This document shows, in pieces, positions 15,201-24,100 of a stretch of 35,032 nucleotides of DNA. Positions within the stretch are counted from its first letter, which is position 1; the number at the start of each line of letters is the position of its first letter. This stretch comes from a virus: positions 1 to 35,032 of IMG/VR virus record IMGVR_UViG_3300020204_000184. The stretch is one strand, 5' to 3'. The position numbers were made by a program, and so were the translations under genes. The notes under the pieces are model-generated. The model was given only the letters and a program-made list of their open reading frames with translations, was not told where the DNA came from and made no database searches.

Positions 15201-16001
15201 ATCTCTTACGTAAATAAAACCATTATAGTTAATTTGAAATGCAGTTACTTGTCCAAATATTCCTTTAAGCTGATCTGCGGATATAACAATTTTTTGTTCA
15301 AGTGGGGGTATCTTATTTTTTTCGACAGCCGTCCACCAAGTACCGTCTTTATCATTTACGTCATCTACTAGCTGCAAGGCAAAGGCGTCTGCTAAAGTAT
15401 TATCATTTGTAGCATCTTTAAATGTTGGATCAAACTTCCAAAATACCGTGAGGTTTCCAACCTTGTCCCATTCATGTCTTACATTATATACAGCCTTGGG
15501 CTGTTTTAACAGTGTAACACAAAACTCATTTGAAAATTCCGATTTTTGTCCAGAAAATGTTTCTGCTTGAAGTTTTACACAATATGTAGATTTAGTAGTT
15601 GAATTAATTTGTATTTGGCCAGGAGCTGTAAATGGAGTAGCATACTGAATATAGTTTTCTCCAAAATCGCCACCTTGAATCCAAACATTTACCTGTTTTA
15701 ATTTTCCATCTCCATATGGTAAACCATTATTTGCATTGCCGTCCCAACTTATATAAACTATAGAATTAATTGCATATAAATCATTTGATGTAAAATTTGG
15801 TGGCAGTAAATCTGGTTCTTGGATTGTTTTAAAATCAAAAACATTTGATTCCCCACTTATGCCTAAACTTGCATCTTCATAAACCCAAGCAAAGGTAAAC
15901 CCGTAGTCCGTATCTGGAACAAGTTCAGTAAAAACTAAATCAATATATTTGCCATCTGATGATTTAGTTTGGGTGGGATCTAAGTCAAAAAAATTAGCCA
16001 T
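12282..16001 (-). CDS. large tail-tip/central fibre protein with fibronectin domains
   Basis: A 1239-residue structural protein. Residues 1-370 contain several fibronectin-like sandwiches (IYISWDGNANNG, TVFWKFDPTF, SYTNNSEFDRIYIEDS). A clear fibronectin-III domain lies at about 374-479 (PNPPTSFSGTGG ... YRIRYRP ... GLAVGTTYEIAV). After a glycine/serine-rich beta region come three units at about 745-914 with the pattern G-D-x-W-x-D-T ... W ... D, each ending in an alanine-rich helix (DITAAQSAAQSALSTANTKA). The C-terminal part is again strand-rich, and the last residues repeat the motif (SAPSGGIQGDIWIQI). Such architecture is typical of the central fibre or tip protein that contacts the host surface. 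Its start follows the previous gene's TAG by two bases. Confidence 0.82.
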   Translation of the reverse strand: MANFFDLDPTQTKSSDGKYIDLVFTELVPDTDYGFTFAWVYEDASLGISGESNVFDFKTIQEPDLLPPNFTSNDLYAINSIVYISWDGNANNGLPYGDGKLKQVNVWIQGGDFGENYIQYATPFTAPGQIQINSTTKSTYCVKLQAETFSGQKSEFSNEFCVTLLKQPKAVYNVRHEWDKVGNLTVFWKFDPTFKDATNDNTLADAFALQLVDDVNDKDGTWWTAVEKNKIPPLEQKIVISADQLKGIFGQVTAFQINYNGFIYVRDKNLQTSLVTGYQVTMYTDPLTPPVISAIKGPLSYTVSYTNNSEFDRIYIEDSTDNGATWVDRGSSSSNPVYVSAGNSLPRQVRARFSKIRGGLTGYSNIVNVTPDPLVSLNDEAPNPPTSFSGTGGLDSSGSIGFNGFINFSWTPHLSSSNIRGYRIRYRPYKASAPFEEWSYVDSPGSATTYRLTGLAVGTTYEIAVGSFNEFNKESVTYTSGANVTVSGTPFIGTNVTTSGYFGANSGSDVGEFRFGYAVEPGKRGIRFNDDNYWYIDSNASAAFKLGGDSENYIQWNGQAFIVQGDIRAKKGNFSGHVEIKSGGSLFSGVMNQNQSDIDGAGYILNSTGLKFNSSTVSDITTISGATGRFVTKSAEIGGWNVGESTISSSGITLTSGSNVGSTSIIATNAGGYVGIKPKGTSGSDIVLWAGTTSTPSSNNATNGQAGFQVNADGQLYATGAIISGKLTVEAGSSLGGLLNDTSKVYYSSSTPAVPSGGHKQGDAWVDTANNNQLKIWSGTAWVIAQDSEAAKSVANTKTKTTFGSTEPSSPISGDVWFDTSTGINYFKVYDGTAWVRMKDSDITAAQSAAQSALSTANTKAQTTFGASAPVNPNSGDIWFDTNFDYFKRYNGTTWERMKDADITAAQNAAVAAAANASTALSKAAKFGVDGSLVSNLIIENSGAAIYSSYVSGGSTIAKNSYASTNAGFYMGWDSQAGVLYPAFNIGNANAYVKWSNYNTTLEIKGNIVNGGDHWNGDGSFRLGGPTGITKGTTGQITIGSNVLIQGDLIAKSLDTTSLDIATDGTITTQSNKFGVSSGGILSASGAILTNGSLTITSGTRTTTVGSDAIISLVDTSTGWNSGGALTIQSNNGANYSNFSSLGIAFQKGSVGVNVAFVDNNFMISTGSGSKIRIQPNGGLISATHSIDLEGRVNISGGLGAVYVAEATGTDSFTKAVRNITVATSAPSGGIQGDIWIQI
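13260..13769 (-). repeat. three GDxWxDT modules in the tail-tip gene
   Basis: Codes for residues about 745-914. Each unit has GDAWVDT, GDVWFDT or GDIWFDT, then a K-x-(W/Y) strand, a terminal W-x-x-x-x-D, and the last two share an Ala-rich helix. A shortened fourth version (GDIWIQI) ends the protein. Confidence 0.75.
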
Positions 16002-16003
16002 TG

Positions 16004-16861
16004 CTATACACCAAAGTCTAGATCCAACTTATACTCTATAATTAATTCTCTTCCTGCAACTTTTTCTACTTCTGTTATATTAGATCTTGCTATCATTCCA
16101 TATGCTGGATCAAACGTATCTTCATCATTAACTCTAAGTCCGTCTACAGTTATTGATGTAGCAGATGTGGTTGGCACAACAACAATTCCTAATTTACTGA
16201 TAGATGCTCTTTGTGGATTTCCAACAGATGTCATATCTGCAAATGCGACATCTTTTATATTCCATCCGACAGAATGTCCTGTAAAATTAAATTCAAAATA
16301 ATCTGATTCTGAACTATAAAGTCTTACTTTAACTGAAGATAAATTAGCATTGTTTACTTTATATGAAAATGACAATGTGTCAAAATTACTATAACCTGCA
16401 ATATCAAAACTTGGAATAATTGCAATATATTCTTGTTGAGATGTGCCATTTGAAGATAAGTTTAATGAGCTATTGCCTACCCTATAATCAGTTTCATTTA
16501 ATGTGGGAGATGGAGTCCATTCAAATGGGGATTCAAATGTTGTTATAAATCTACTGTTATATGAATTATTAGATACCCTTCTACCAGGATATAATGCTAT
16601 CTCATTAATCTTACCAGCCAAATTTGGTGGCAATTTAGTATTATAAATTGCTGTATATGTATATGGAGATGTAGATGTGTCAATATCTATTCCGCCGAAA
16701 AGCACTGGAACATTATAGAATTCAAATCCTAGTCTTGAGTTTGTATCGCTTAATGCATACTCTGCATTTGTTGCTATTCCAAAAGATAATACCTTGTCAG
16801 AGAAGGTTCTATTACCAGCGATGAAGTCTGTTAAAAATCTTTTCCCAAATCTAGTTATCAT
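16004..16861 (-). CDS. minor tail protein with carbohydrate-binding-like domain
   Basis: A 285-residue protein. The first 100 residues (MITRFGKRFLTDFIAGNRTF ... KINEIALYPGRR) look like an N-terminal attachment domain. Residues about 130-250 form a jelly-roll-like sandwich (TLSFSYKVNNANLSSVKVRL ... VGWNIKDVAFADM ... ISKLGIVVVPTTSATSITVD), similar in pattern to carbohydrate-binding modules. It could bind host glycans; this is inferred from fold-like spacing only. It overlaps the upstream gene by four bases (ATGA), and GGAGGAAC precedes the ATG. Confidence 0.72.
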   Translation of the reverse strand: MITRFGKRFLTDFIAGNRTFSDKVLSFGIATNAEYALSDTNSRLGFEFYNVPVLFGGIDIDTSTSPYTYTAIYNTKLPPNLAGKINEIALYPGRRVSNNSYNSRFITTFESPFEWTPSPTLNETDYRVGNSSLNLSSNGTSQQEYIAIIPSFDIAGYSNFDTLSFSYKVNNANLSSVKVRLYSSESDYFEFNFTGHSVGWNIKDVAFADMTSVGNPQRASISKLGIVVVPTTSATSITVDGLRVNDEDTFDPAYGMIARSNITEVEKVAGRELIIEYKLDLDFGV

Positions 16862-17217
16862 GCTGTTCCTCCTTGCGAAACTGGCTTAGTGCTTTTTACC
16901 TGGAATTTTTTTACAGGTTCCTCTGTAGAAATATAAACTCTAATAGAAACTTTTACCTTAGCAATATTATTGTCATAATATATTTCTTGCTTTATAGGTT
17001 TTTGTATATCGTCTAATTGTGGTCTAGCATCTGTGGGTGGCTTTTCGGGATCTACTGACCCTCCAGTAGATTCTCCAGAAGACCCAAACGGGGTTACGAG
17101 AGGATCTCTTGTGACATCCTTGACATCTGCTAACCATACCTTATTTAAATAGTATTTATCAATATCGTCACCTATAATAGGTGTTGATATTCCTGGAATA
17201 CTATTTTTTTTTGCCAT
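16858..17217 (-). CDS. small tail-tip protein with a probable leaderless start
   Basis: A 119-residue protein of unknown function. Its first 60 residues are low-complexity and proline/glycine-rich (PFGSSGESTGGSVDPEKPPT), probably flexible. The last 50 are a strand pair ending in KFQVKSTKPVSQGGTA. It overlaps the next gene by four bases. Unlike nearly all its neighbours it has no ribosome binding site: the bases before the ATG are TATAATAAATAA, which reads as a -10 box six bases upstream of a leaderless ATG. A structural linker or tip component is likely from position. Confidence 0.72.
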   Translation of the reverse strand: MAKKNSIPGISTPIIGDDIDKYYLNKVWLADVKDVTRDPLVTPFGSSGESTGGSVDPEKPPTDARPQLDDIQKPIKQEIYYDNNIAKVKVSIRVYISTEEPVKKFQVKSTKPVSQGGTA

Positions 17218-17223
17218 TTATTT

Positions 17224-17232
17224 ATTATACCA
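17224..17232 (-). promoter_or_regulatory. extended -10 element (TGGTATAAT) for a leaderless transcript
   Basis: TGGTATAAT lies with its -10 hexamer (17224-17229) six bases before the ATG at 17217. That places the expected transcription start on the A of the ATG. There is no convincing -35 and no Shine-Dalgarno sequence. Confidence 0.45.
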
Positions 17233-17240
17233 TTTGAGTA

Positions 17241-20200
17241 TTAAATAGCTCTGCAGCTAATACTCGTAGTAATCCCCTCATAAAATCCTAGTTTAACTCC
17301 AGTAACAATATACTTTTTATCAGTATGCGATAGGTCTTGAATTGGATAATTTACTCCAACTATATCTCCTGCCTCAATAATTGGATTACCGAAAACTTCC
17401 ATCTCAATACTTCTACCTTTGTTTAACTGTGTAGACACAATCCAGTCTGCCAGTCTTTTTGCATCTGTTTGAGACTGTATCCAATTTGAGTCAAACTGAA
17501 CTGGATACTTTTTAGCTCTGCTATTTGGATCATCTGTTGAGTATTCTATGGTTCCTCCATCGGCAACAGGGTTTCCAACAATTTGAAATGTATTATATTC
17601 GCCATCATGCAGATTTACAGTTCCAGATGTATTATTCATAACTAACATTTCTGCAGTAAAAGGTTGAAGTTTATCGGCCATGATAGTAACGTTTTTATTT
17701 TGCCCTCTTGATAAATATAGTGGAATAGCTGGGTTTGCAAGATCATATCTTACTTTTATTTTTTTAATTTGCCTTACGACAGATCCAAACTCAACTAGTG
17801 TTCCATTTCTAGACTCTCTAGTTTCTCCAGGATTATAAATTAAATCTCCAAATAGTAAAGAAATAGTATCGTCAGAAAATACTCCATTGTATTGATAAGA
17901 CCCTTTTGAATTAAGGGTTGTATAGTCTAATTCCGATATAGTATCTTTTTCTTTTATATCCATCGCATACACATAATCATAATAAACTACCCCTTGACCA
18001 CATAGCAACCCAACATTTTTTGTAGGAGTAAGAGGTGAAGATGTATCTTCTCTATCAATTCTAAATCCATTAATAAAAATTGTTATAGTATTTTTTGTTA
18101 AAACGTTATTAGAGTTATATGTTGATTTAACAAGTACATCTAGGTTATAAGACTGAGCTGCATAAACTCCAGCAAATTCACTCGCTGCCGTTGTTTCTAC
18201 TTTCGAGTCTAGTATTTTAGTAACTCCGTCAGCATTTGTTTTAAGTATTAGAATATCTTTTGCAGATTTAGCTCCAGCTGTAGTTGAAACTATAATATGA
18301 TATCCCTTTTTCCCTTTATCTCCAGCAAATACTGTAAATCCGCCAATTTGATCTGTTGCATATTCATCCTTTAATCCTGTATCAAATTGATTATCAAAAA
18401 ACATTCTAGTGCCCATAGAAAAACAACCTGGTTTATTTGAAATATTCATTGCATTAAAAGGTATCACCCCAGAAGTATAGTGAGTTCTGCTTTTATCAAA
18501 ATTAGTTATTGGTAAAAATGCTTTACCTATTTTAGGAGCTTTAGTTTCCCACGTATTTTTTGCAGATGTGTATAAGCTGCTTAAGCTTCCTTTATATTCT
18601 GGATCTGTAGGTACGGTTAAATCTATTGGGCCATAAGTAACAACACCATAAGTAGCAAGCACTTCGTGTGCCCTGGCGGTGGTTCCTAGTGCCCCTCTTT
18701 TTTTAATTTTATATCTTCCTGTTGGTGTAAATGTATGAATGTTCTCTGCATTTGTTGCTGCTAAAGAATAGTGTTTCCAAAAGTCTGAAGAGTCTTTAGC
18801 AACTATTGTTTCTCTAGTAGAGGTTGATTGTTTTATATAAGAAAATTCAATTCCCTCATATTCTATTATTTCAGTATTAACTAATAAGTATCCAGAAAAA
18901 TCTGGAACAATTAAATATTCATCTATAAGCTGATCGACGCTTTGTAAATTTAAAGCAACAAAATCGGATTGTGAGGATGTAAGATTTTGAGATAAAGTTC
19001 CAGCTGCCAAGGCATCATCTGAAGATATCCATACTGGCGCAGCATTATTAGCTACGTATCCGCCAACTCCAGGTGCGGACCATAAAACCCTTACAGAGTT
19101 TCCTGAAACCTTTTCCCTTTTATTTAATCTAATTATATTAGGTATATAGTCAACAGACCCATTGACTAATATATCCTCATTTGTAAAATTCCAAACTTGA
19201 CTTCTAGTTGAATCATAAATTGCATCTCTGGTATAAATTTGCAGGACATCATTGTTATCTACGAACATATTTATTTGTGCGTCTCTACATAGTGCTTGTA
19301 ATGATTCCCAAACTGTTTCCCCGTCTTTTGTCCAAAAATATCTTATTGTTGGAATGGACGTATCGTTTGTAACAATATTTATATTGTAGTTTGTAAAACC
19401 AATTGATTCTAAAACTCTTCTTATAATTGCAGTAACTGGAGTATCTTCAACTAATAATAATGGGGCAATTGTATCTTGCAATATTTTACTTGAATCAAGT
19501 CCTCTTATGGTTGCTGAGCCAAATTCTGATAAAGACCAGTCTACGATATAATATTTACCCTGTGGTATTTTAACATCATTGGTGCCATCATTAACAACAA
19601 TATATGGTTCAACTATTGCATTTTTGTCAATGTAAATTTTGGAAGCATCAATTGCCTGATCCCTATTATATTCTGATATTGTATTATCTGCTTCATTAAA
19701 TTTTGTTATATTAATATTTAATAGATTTGATGTTAGGCTTCCTACTGGCAAAATAGAATCATCATCTATAGTTGTTTGCTTTTCAATATCAAATGATTGT
19801 ATATCTGAGCTTATATCTATAACCCATCTAGGGCTTAATTCTATGACCGCCAAAAATTTACCAGTATTTGAATTAGTGGCAGTAAGATTTATTTTCTTAA
19901 ATGACTGGGTTGTAGTGTAAGATGTCGGTGCAGTTTTAGACCATGAGGTTCCATTATAGTAAATTATTGCCTGACCATTTTGTAAATCTGCGGAAGTTCC
20001 ACTTACTGAAACTGTAGTATTGTCTGATTTAGTTGCAGTTATAGTCCAGCTAGTTGGAGTATCATGTCCTGTTTCAAATCTTGCAATGATTTTATTACAT
20101 GGAACTAATTTTGCAGCAGGAGTTTCCTGGTTATCTTTATACTCTACATCTATGTTTATAGAAGCATTCTTTGGTCCCAACCAATATTTATATGATGTAT

Positions 20201-20540
20201 CTGGTCCTGGATAATATAATCTTGGTTTGGTTGGCATGCCAATAGACCTAGAGCCTTCAAAAGAATTTGGAGGGGTATCTGTTTGTACCCCTGGAGATGT
20301 TTCTGTAGTATATATATAATATTTAATGCCTGGTCTCAATGGTCTATTTGCAGAATATATAGTGTCTATTGGAAATAAATTCTTGAACGCATTAGATAAA
20401 GAATGATCTGTTCCATTAGAAGTAGCTACAATTTTATCTACCATTAAATTTAAATTATATTCAATGGTTCCGCCCGTTGAAACTTGAATTGAATTATTCT
20501 TTTTAAATAAATCTTTAATTGTATTTGAGACAGTTATCAT
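17241..20540 (-). CDS. tail hub-like protein with LamG-like insertion
   Basis: A 1099-residue minor tail protein, third after the tape measure. It probably forms the hub or tail-associated part at the tail tip. Visible parts: an N-terminal strand-rich region; residues 400-445 (TVWESLQALCRDAQINMFVD, then DVLQIYTRD), a pattern typical of baseplate-hub domains; residues about 710-865, a concanavalin/LamG-like sandwich (FTVFAGDKGKKGYHIIV ... ITIFINGFRIDRED); and a C-terminal section (EVFGNPIIEAGDIVGVNYPI ... YIVTGVKLGFYEG) common at the ends of siphovirus hub proteins. No peptidase motif is seen; the lytic activity sits in the tape measure instead. It overlaps the upstream gene by four bases (ATGA). 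Confidence 0.78.
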   Translation of the reverse strand: MITVSNTIKDLFKKNNSIQVSTGGTIEYNLNLMVDKIVATSNGTDHSLSNAFKNLFPIDTIYSANRPLRPGIKYYIYTTETSPGVQTDTPPNSFEGSRSIGMPTKPRLYYPGPDTSYKYWLGPKNASINIDVEYKDNQETPAAKLVPCNKIIARFETGHDTPTSWTITATKSDNTTVSVSGTSADLQNGQAIIYYNGTSWSKTAPTSYTTTQSFKKINLTATNSNTGKFLAVIELSPRWVIDISSDIQSFDIEKQTTIDDDSILPVGSLTSNLLNINITKFNEADNTISEYNRDQAIDASKIYIDKNAIVEPYIVVNDGTNDVKIPQGKYYIVDWSLSEFGSATIRGLDSSKILQDTIAPLLLVEDTPVTAIIRRVLESIGFTNYNINIVTNDTSIPTIRYFWTKDGETVWESLQALCRDAQINMFVDNNDVLQIYTRDAIYDSTRSQVWNFTNEDILVNGSVDYIPNIIRLNKREKVSGNSVRVLWSAPGVGGYVANNAAPVWISSDDALAAGTLSQNLTSSQSDFVALNLQSVDQLIDEYLIVPDFSGYLLVNTEIIEYEGIEFSYIKQSTSTRETIVAKDSSDFWKHYSLAATNAENIHTFTPTGRYKIKKRGALGTTARAHEVLATYGVVTYGPIDLTVPTDPEYKGSLSSLYTSAKNTWETKAPKIGKAFLPITNFDKSRTHYTSGVIPFNAMNISNKPGCFSMGTRMFFDNQFDTGLKDEYATDQIGGFTVFAGDKGKKGYHIIVSTTAGAKSAKDILILKTNADGVTKILDSKVETTAASEFAGVYAAQSYNLDVLVKSTYNSNNVLTKNTITIFINGFRIDREDTSSPLTPTKNVGLLCGQGVVYYDYVYAMDIKEKDTISELDYTTLNSKGSYQYNGVFSDDTISLLFGDLIYNPGETRESRNGTLVEFGSVVRQIKKIKVRYDLANPAIPLYLSRGQNKNVTIMADKLQPFTAEMLVMNNTSGTVNLHDGEYNTFQIVGNPVADGGTIEYSTDDPNSRAKKYPVQFDSNWIQSQTDAKRLADWIVSTQLNKGRSIEMEVFGNPIIEAGDIVGVNYPIQDLSHTDKKYIVTGVKLGFYEGITTSISCRAI

Positions 20541-21130
20541 ACCTGCTCCAATGCAATATTAACGCTCCAATATGGCTGTAGTCCTCTTTTTACCAAAGTA
20601 CAATCAAAGCCATTAAATACTACCGTATAGGTATTTGCTGTAGCTTCCCAAAAACTGGAGTCTTCTATGTTAGATGGATTATGTGAGGTATTAATTTTTA
20701 TCTCAAATGCTTTCTTTCCATCTGCACTTTCATAAAAAGTTTTTAAGTCTTCAGCCCCCCATGCTCCATCTACAGTTTCATTTCTATAAGAAGGCAACAT
20801 GTTCCATGAAACATTAAATGTCTTCTTGTCTGCCACAATAAACTCTCTTAAGGTTCCGTTAGCCATTCTTGTAGACTGTTTAATTCTATTTGTTCCCATA
20901 CCAAATTCAGACCTGTTGTGTTCAGATACTCTTCTAAAGACATAGTTGTTTTTAGAAGATTCAGTTAATTTATTTCTAACTGCAACTGAAGATGGGTAAG
21001 CCTGACCACCAGCAGAACTAGGAGAGGTTGCTCCTGGATATGTAAACCCATTTCCGCCAATATCCATAAATAATAAATCTTTTGCTTTTATATAAAGTAT
21101 GGAGCCTTTTGGTAAATTTTCAAAACTCAT
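20537..21130 (-). CDS. distal tail protein-position minor tail protein
   Basis: A 197-residue protein between tape measure and hub, the place of the distal tail (Dit) protein that joins the tube to the tip. The C-terminal 100 residues are strand-rich with aromatics (KKTFNVSWNMLPSY, TYTVVFNGFDCTLVKRGLQP, YWSVNIALEQV), as in Dit N-domain-type barrels, while the N-terminal third is glycine/serine-rich. The role comes mainly from gene order; I see no diagnostic motif. It overlaps both neighbours by four bases (ATGA). Confidence 0.7.
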   Translation of the reverse strand: MSFENLPKGSILYIKAKDLLFMDIGGNGFTYPGATSPSSAGGQAYPSSVAVRNKLTESSKNNYVFRRVSEHNRSEFGMGTNRIKQSTRMANGTLREFIVADKKTFNVSWNMLPSYRNETVDGAWGAEDLKTFYESADGKKAFEIKINTSHNPSNIEDSSFWEATANTYTVVFNGFDCTLVKRGLQPYWSVNIALEQV

Positions 21131-24100
21131 TTAATCACCCTTACCTTGCCACCCATTTGCAAGTTTTTATTTGACATGACCGCAAAAACTTCTTGTGCAG
21201 CCGCTCTGGCCAGCGCTCTTTCATCCATTCCTGGAGCTGCGTTAATAACTATATCACCTATTGTAACATTACCCATTACTGGACCAGCTGTGGAATACAT
21301 TCTTCTTGTAGGAGTTCCAACTGTTCCGCCAGTTGCAAATCTAGGTATTCTTATATCCGTACCTTTAAATAATCTGAAGCCTCCCATATATTTAGGATCT
21401 TGAGAAAGCTGTGGGTTAGCCTTCATTATACTTCCTAATGAAATTCCAAATCTTCTGGCTATTCCAAATAGCGTGTCGCCTCTATCTACAGAATAATCTT
21501 TTGCATTTCCTAAATTATGCGGTGCAAGATCTCCGCCTACTAAATCTTTAGTTTTTGTAGCGTCCTTATAATCTGGTCTTCCAAATCCTCTGGTATAAAT
21601 TCCAGCTCTTGGATTATATGAGCCAAATTTTCTTTCTTTAACTGCAACCATTCCGCCATTTGTTTGATTAAATCCTGAAGTATTTCCTTCAATTGTTCTA
21701 ATAACATTCTTGCTAATTATTTTAGAAACAAGACCAACGTGATCTGTTATATTTTTATTTCTTCCAAAGTCAAAGAACACAAGGTCTCCTGGTTCTGGAT
21801 TTTGATATAAACGCTTCTTGGATCTAAATGCTGAATATCCAGCTGCAGTTCCAACCACATTTGGAATTTTAACTCCAGCTAAACTTGACACCCAATTTAT
21901 AAATCTACCACACCACAAATCAAATGACGGAAGTACTCTAGATATTGCACTGCTAAGTGCACGGGCTACTGGATTATTTGTAGCTCTTTCTATATATCCA
22001 ATTGCTTTTTCTGCTACTCTTAACATAGCTGACTTTGTACCCATTTCCAAATTCATTCCAAATATATTCTTAAAGTCTGCCTCTTCGCCTGTTCCAAACT
22101 TACCTACTGGACCGCCATTCTTCATTCTATTCATTCTATCTAAATTCTCATAACCTATATTGGCTGCCGATGCTGCATTAATTACATATTCCCCATTTGA
22201 AAGCATTGCTGGAATTGAATCAGATGTTCCTGTTCCAGGACCAGTAACTGGTCCTCCATCTTGATATTTAATTTTATATTGTATTTTTTGTTTATTCTTA
22301 TCAACAACAACAACTTCTATTGCACCGCTAAGTTTTGGCTTGCCAGCTTCTCCACTTTCAACACCTACAATTGCATCATTTTTTCCAGTTCCTATTGTTA
22401 AAATTTGTCCCACTTTAAATGCAGAAGCCGTTTTAACTCCACCATTAAACCTTGACATTGGAGCTTCTAGCACTCCTTCTTTTAACAAAACTCTTTCTCC
22501 ACGTTCGTTAATTGTTGTAGCAGAAGTAGAAGGTCCGCCTTTCTTTCCTGTATTTTCTGGAGCTGCAGTTGAAGTAGAATTTTGTTTAGTATCGCTGCCA
22601 TAATTGCCCGCAAAAGCGTTTACAATGGCATCCTTTAAATCTGCAAGCGTGACGCCACCAGTAATTAATGTTGCTTGAGTTTGCAACGTGGCCATATCTT
22701 TATCTATAACTTTGCCTAACTGGTTTGGAGATACTATAGATCCTCTAGTTCCAATTCTCCCAAAAGATAATGGGTTTCCATTAGCGTCAAAAAACTTGCC
22801 AAATGCATTCCTAATATCTTTAGCAATATCAAATCCCTTGTTTCCTTCTGTAACTGATGCAGCATCCTGGATTTCTTTAACAAGAATTCTTAACTGTGTA
22901 TCGGTTTGTTTTTGTGCTTCTGTTTTTAAATTAGGATCTTGTATAAATTCATTAGATTGTCTCTGTAGAAGAAGGTCTTTATACTGTTGAGTAAAATTAG
23001 AAATTTTAGCCATTGCTTCTTGGGCTCTGGCTGCTTCATTTTGAGCATCTTGAAATTCTCTTTGTCTCTTTTTTTCATCTTCAGCATTCTTTTTTTGCTT
23101 AGCTTGTAAAGCCTCTTCTTGCCTTTTAGCTTCTTCCTGTATTGCAAGTCTAGCTTGCTCTGCTTGATAAGATTTTTGTAATTGAATTAAATCTAATCTT
23201 GCTCTTTCAGCAGCCTGGAAGTCTCCCCTTGCTATGGCATCTTGATAATTTAATCTAGCTTTTTGTAACTGTAACTCATAAGACTCTCTTCGTTCTGTAG
23301 CTTCTAAAGCTTTTAACTTTTCATCAGCAGCTTTACGAATTAAATCAATTTGTTTTTGTAATTTTTCGTTTTGATCTTCTACAGCTTGTGAAGCTTTTTG
23401 TTGAGCAATCGCTGCTTCTCTTCCAGTCTTATCAATAATAGATTGAAGATTTCCCATGGTATAGCCAATTTTCTTAAAGTTGCTATCCATTCCTTTTATG
23501 TCTAATCCATCTTTAAATGCTTTTCTTCCTTGTTGAACTAATGAATCTTGAGCTGCAGTAAATGCAGTTAAGTATTTATCTAATTTTTCTGCAGTTGCAG
23601 AGTCTAATTGTTTTAGATCTACCTGAACTCCCTTTACATACAATCTCCATTTTGCATAAATTCCAGCAATAGTGTCGCTTTGCTGTGCTATTTGTTGCAA
23701 TTCAATTGGAAGTTTGCTAAAAGCTTCTGTAGTAAGAGTTGTGTCAAATCCCTGAGCTTTCATTCTCTTTGTTACTTCAATTAATGCTTCATACTCGCCT
23801 TTAAGTTCACCAGTAGATGTTTTTTGTGCAGCCGTGAAAGCTATAGCTTTATCTGTTAAATCAATTACAGAACTTGCTCCTTCAATAATTTTTGTTTTGT
23901 ATTGATCATTCCATTTATTTCCATCTTTAAGTGCTTGAGTTAAATTCTTTACAGAAAATTCTGCTGCATCTGCTGCATCTTTGATTCCAGCAAATCCGCT
24001 GTTTGTCATGACGCTTATAGCTAATTTGCCTTTTCCAGCAGCAGCAATCATTCCCATAATTTTCTTATTAGCTTCTTCAACGCTCATTCCAGCACCAATA

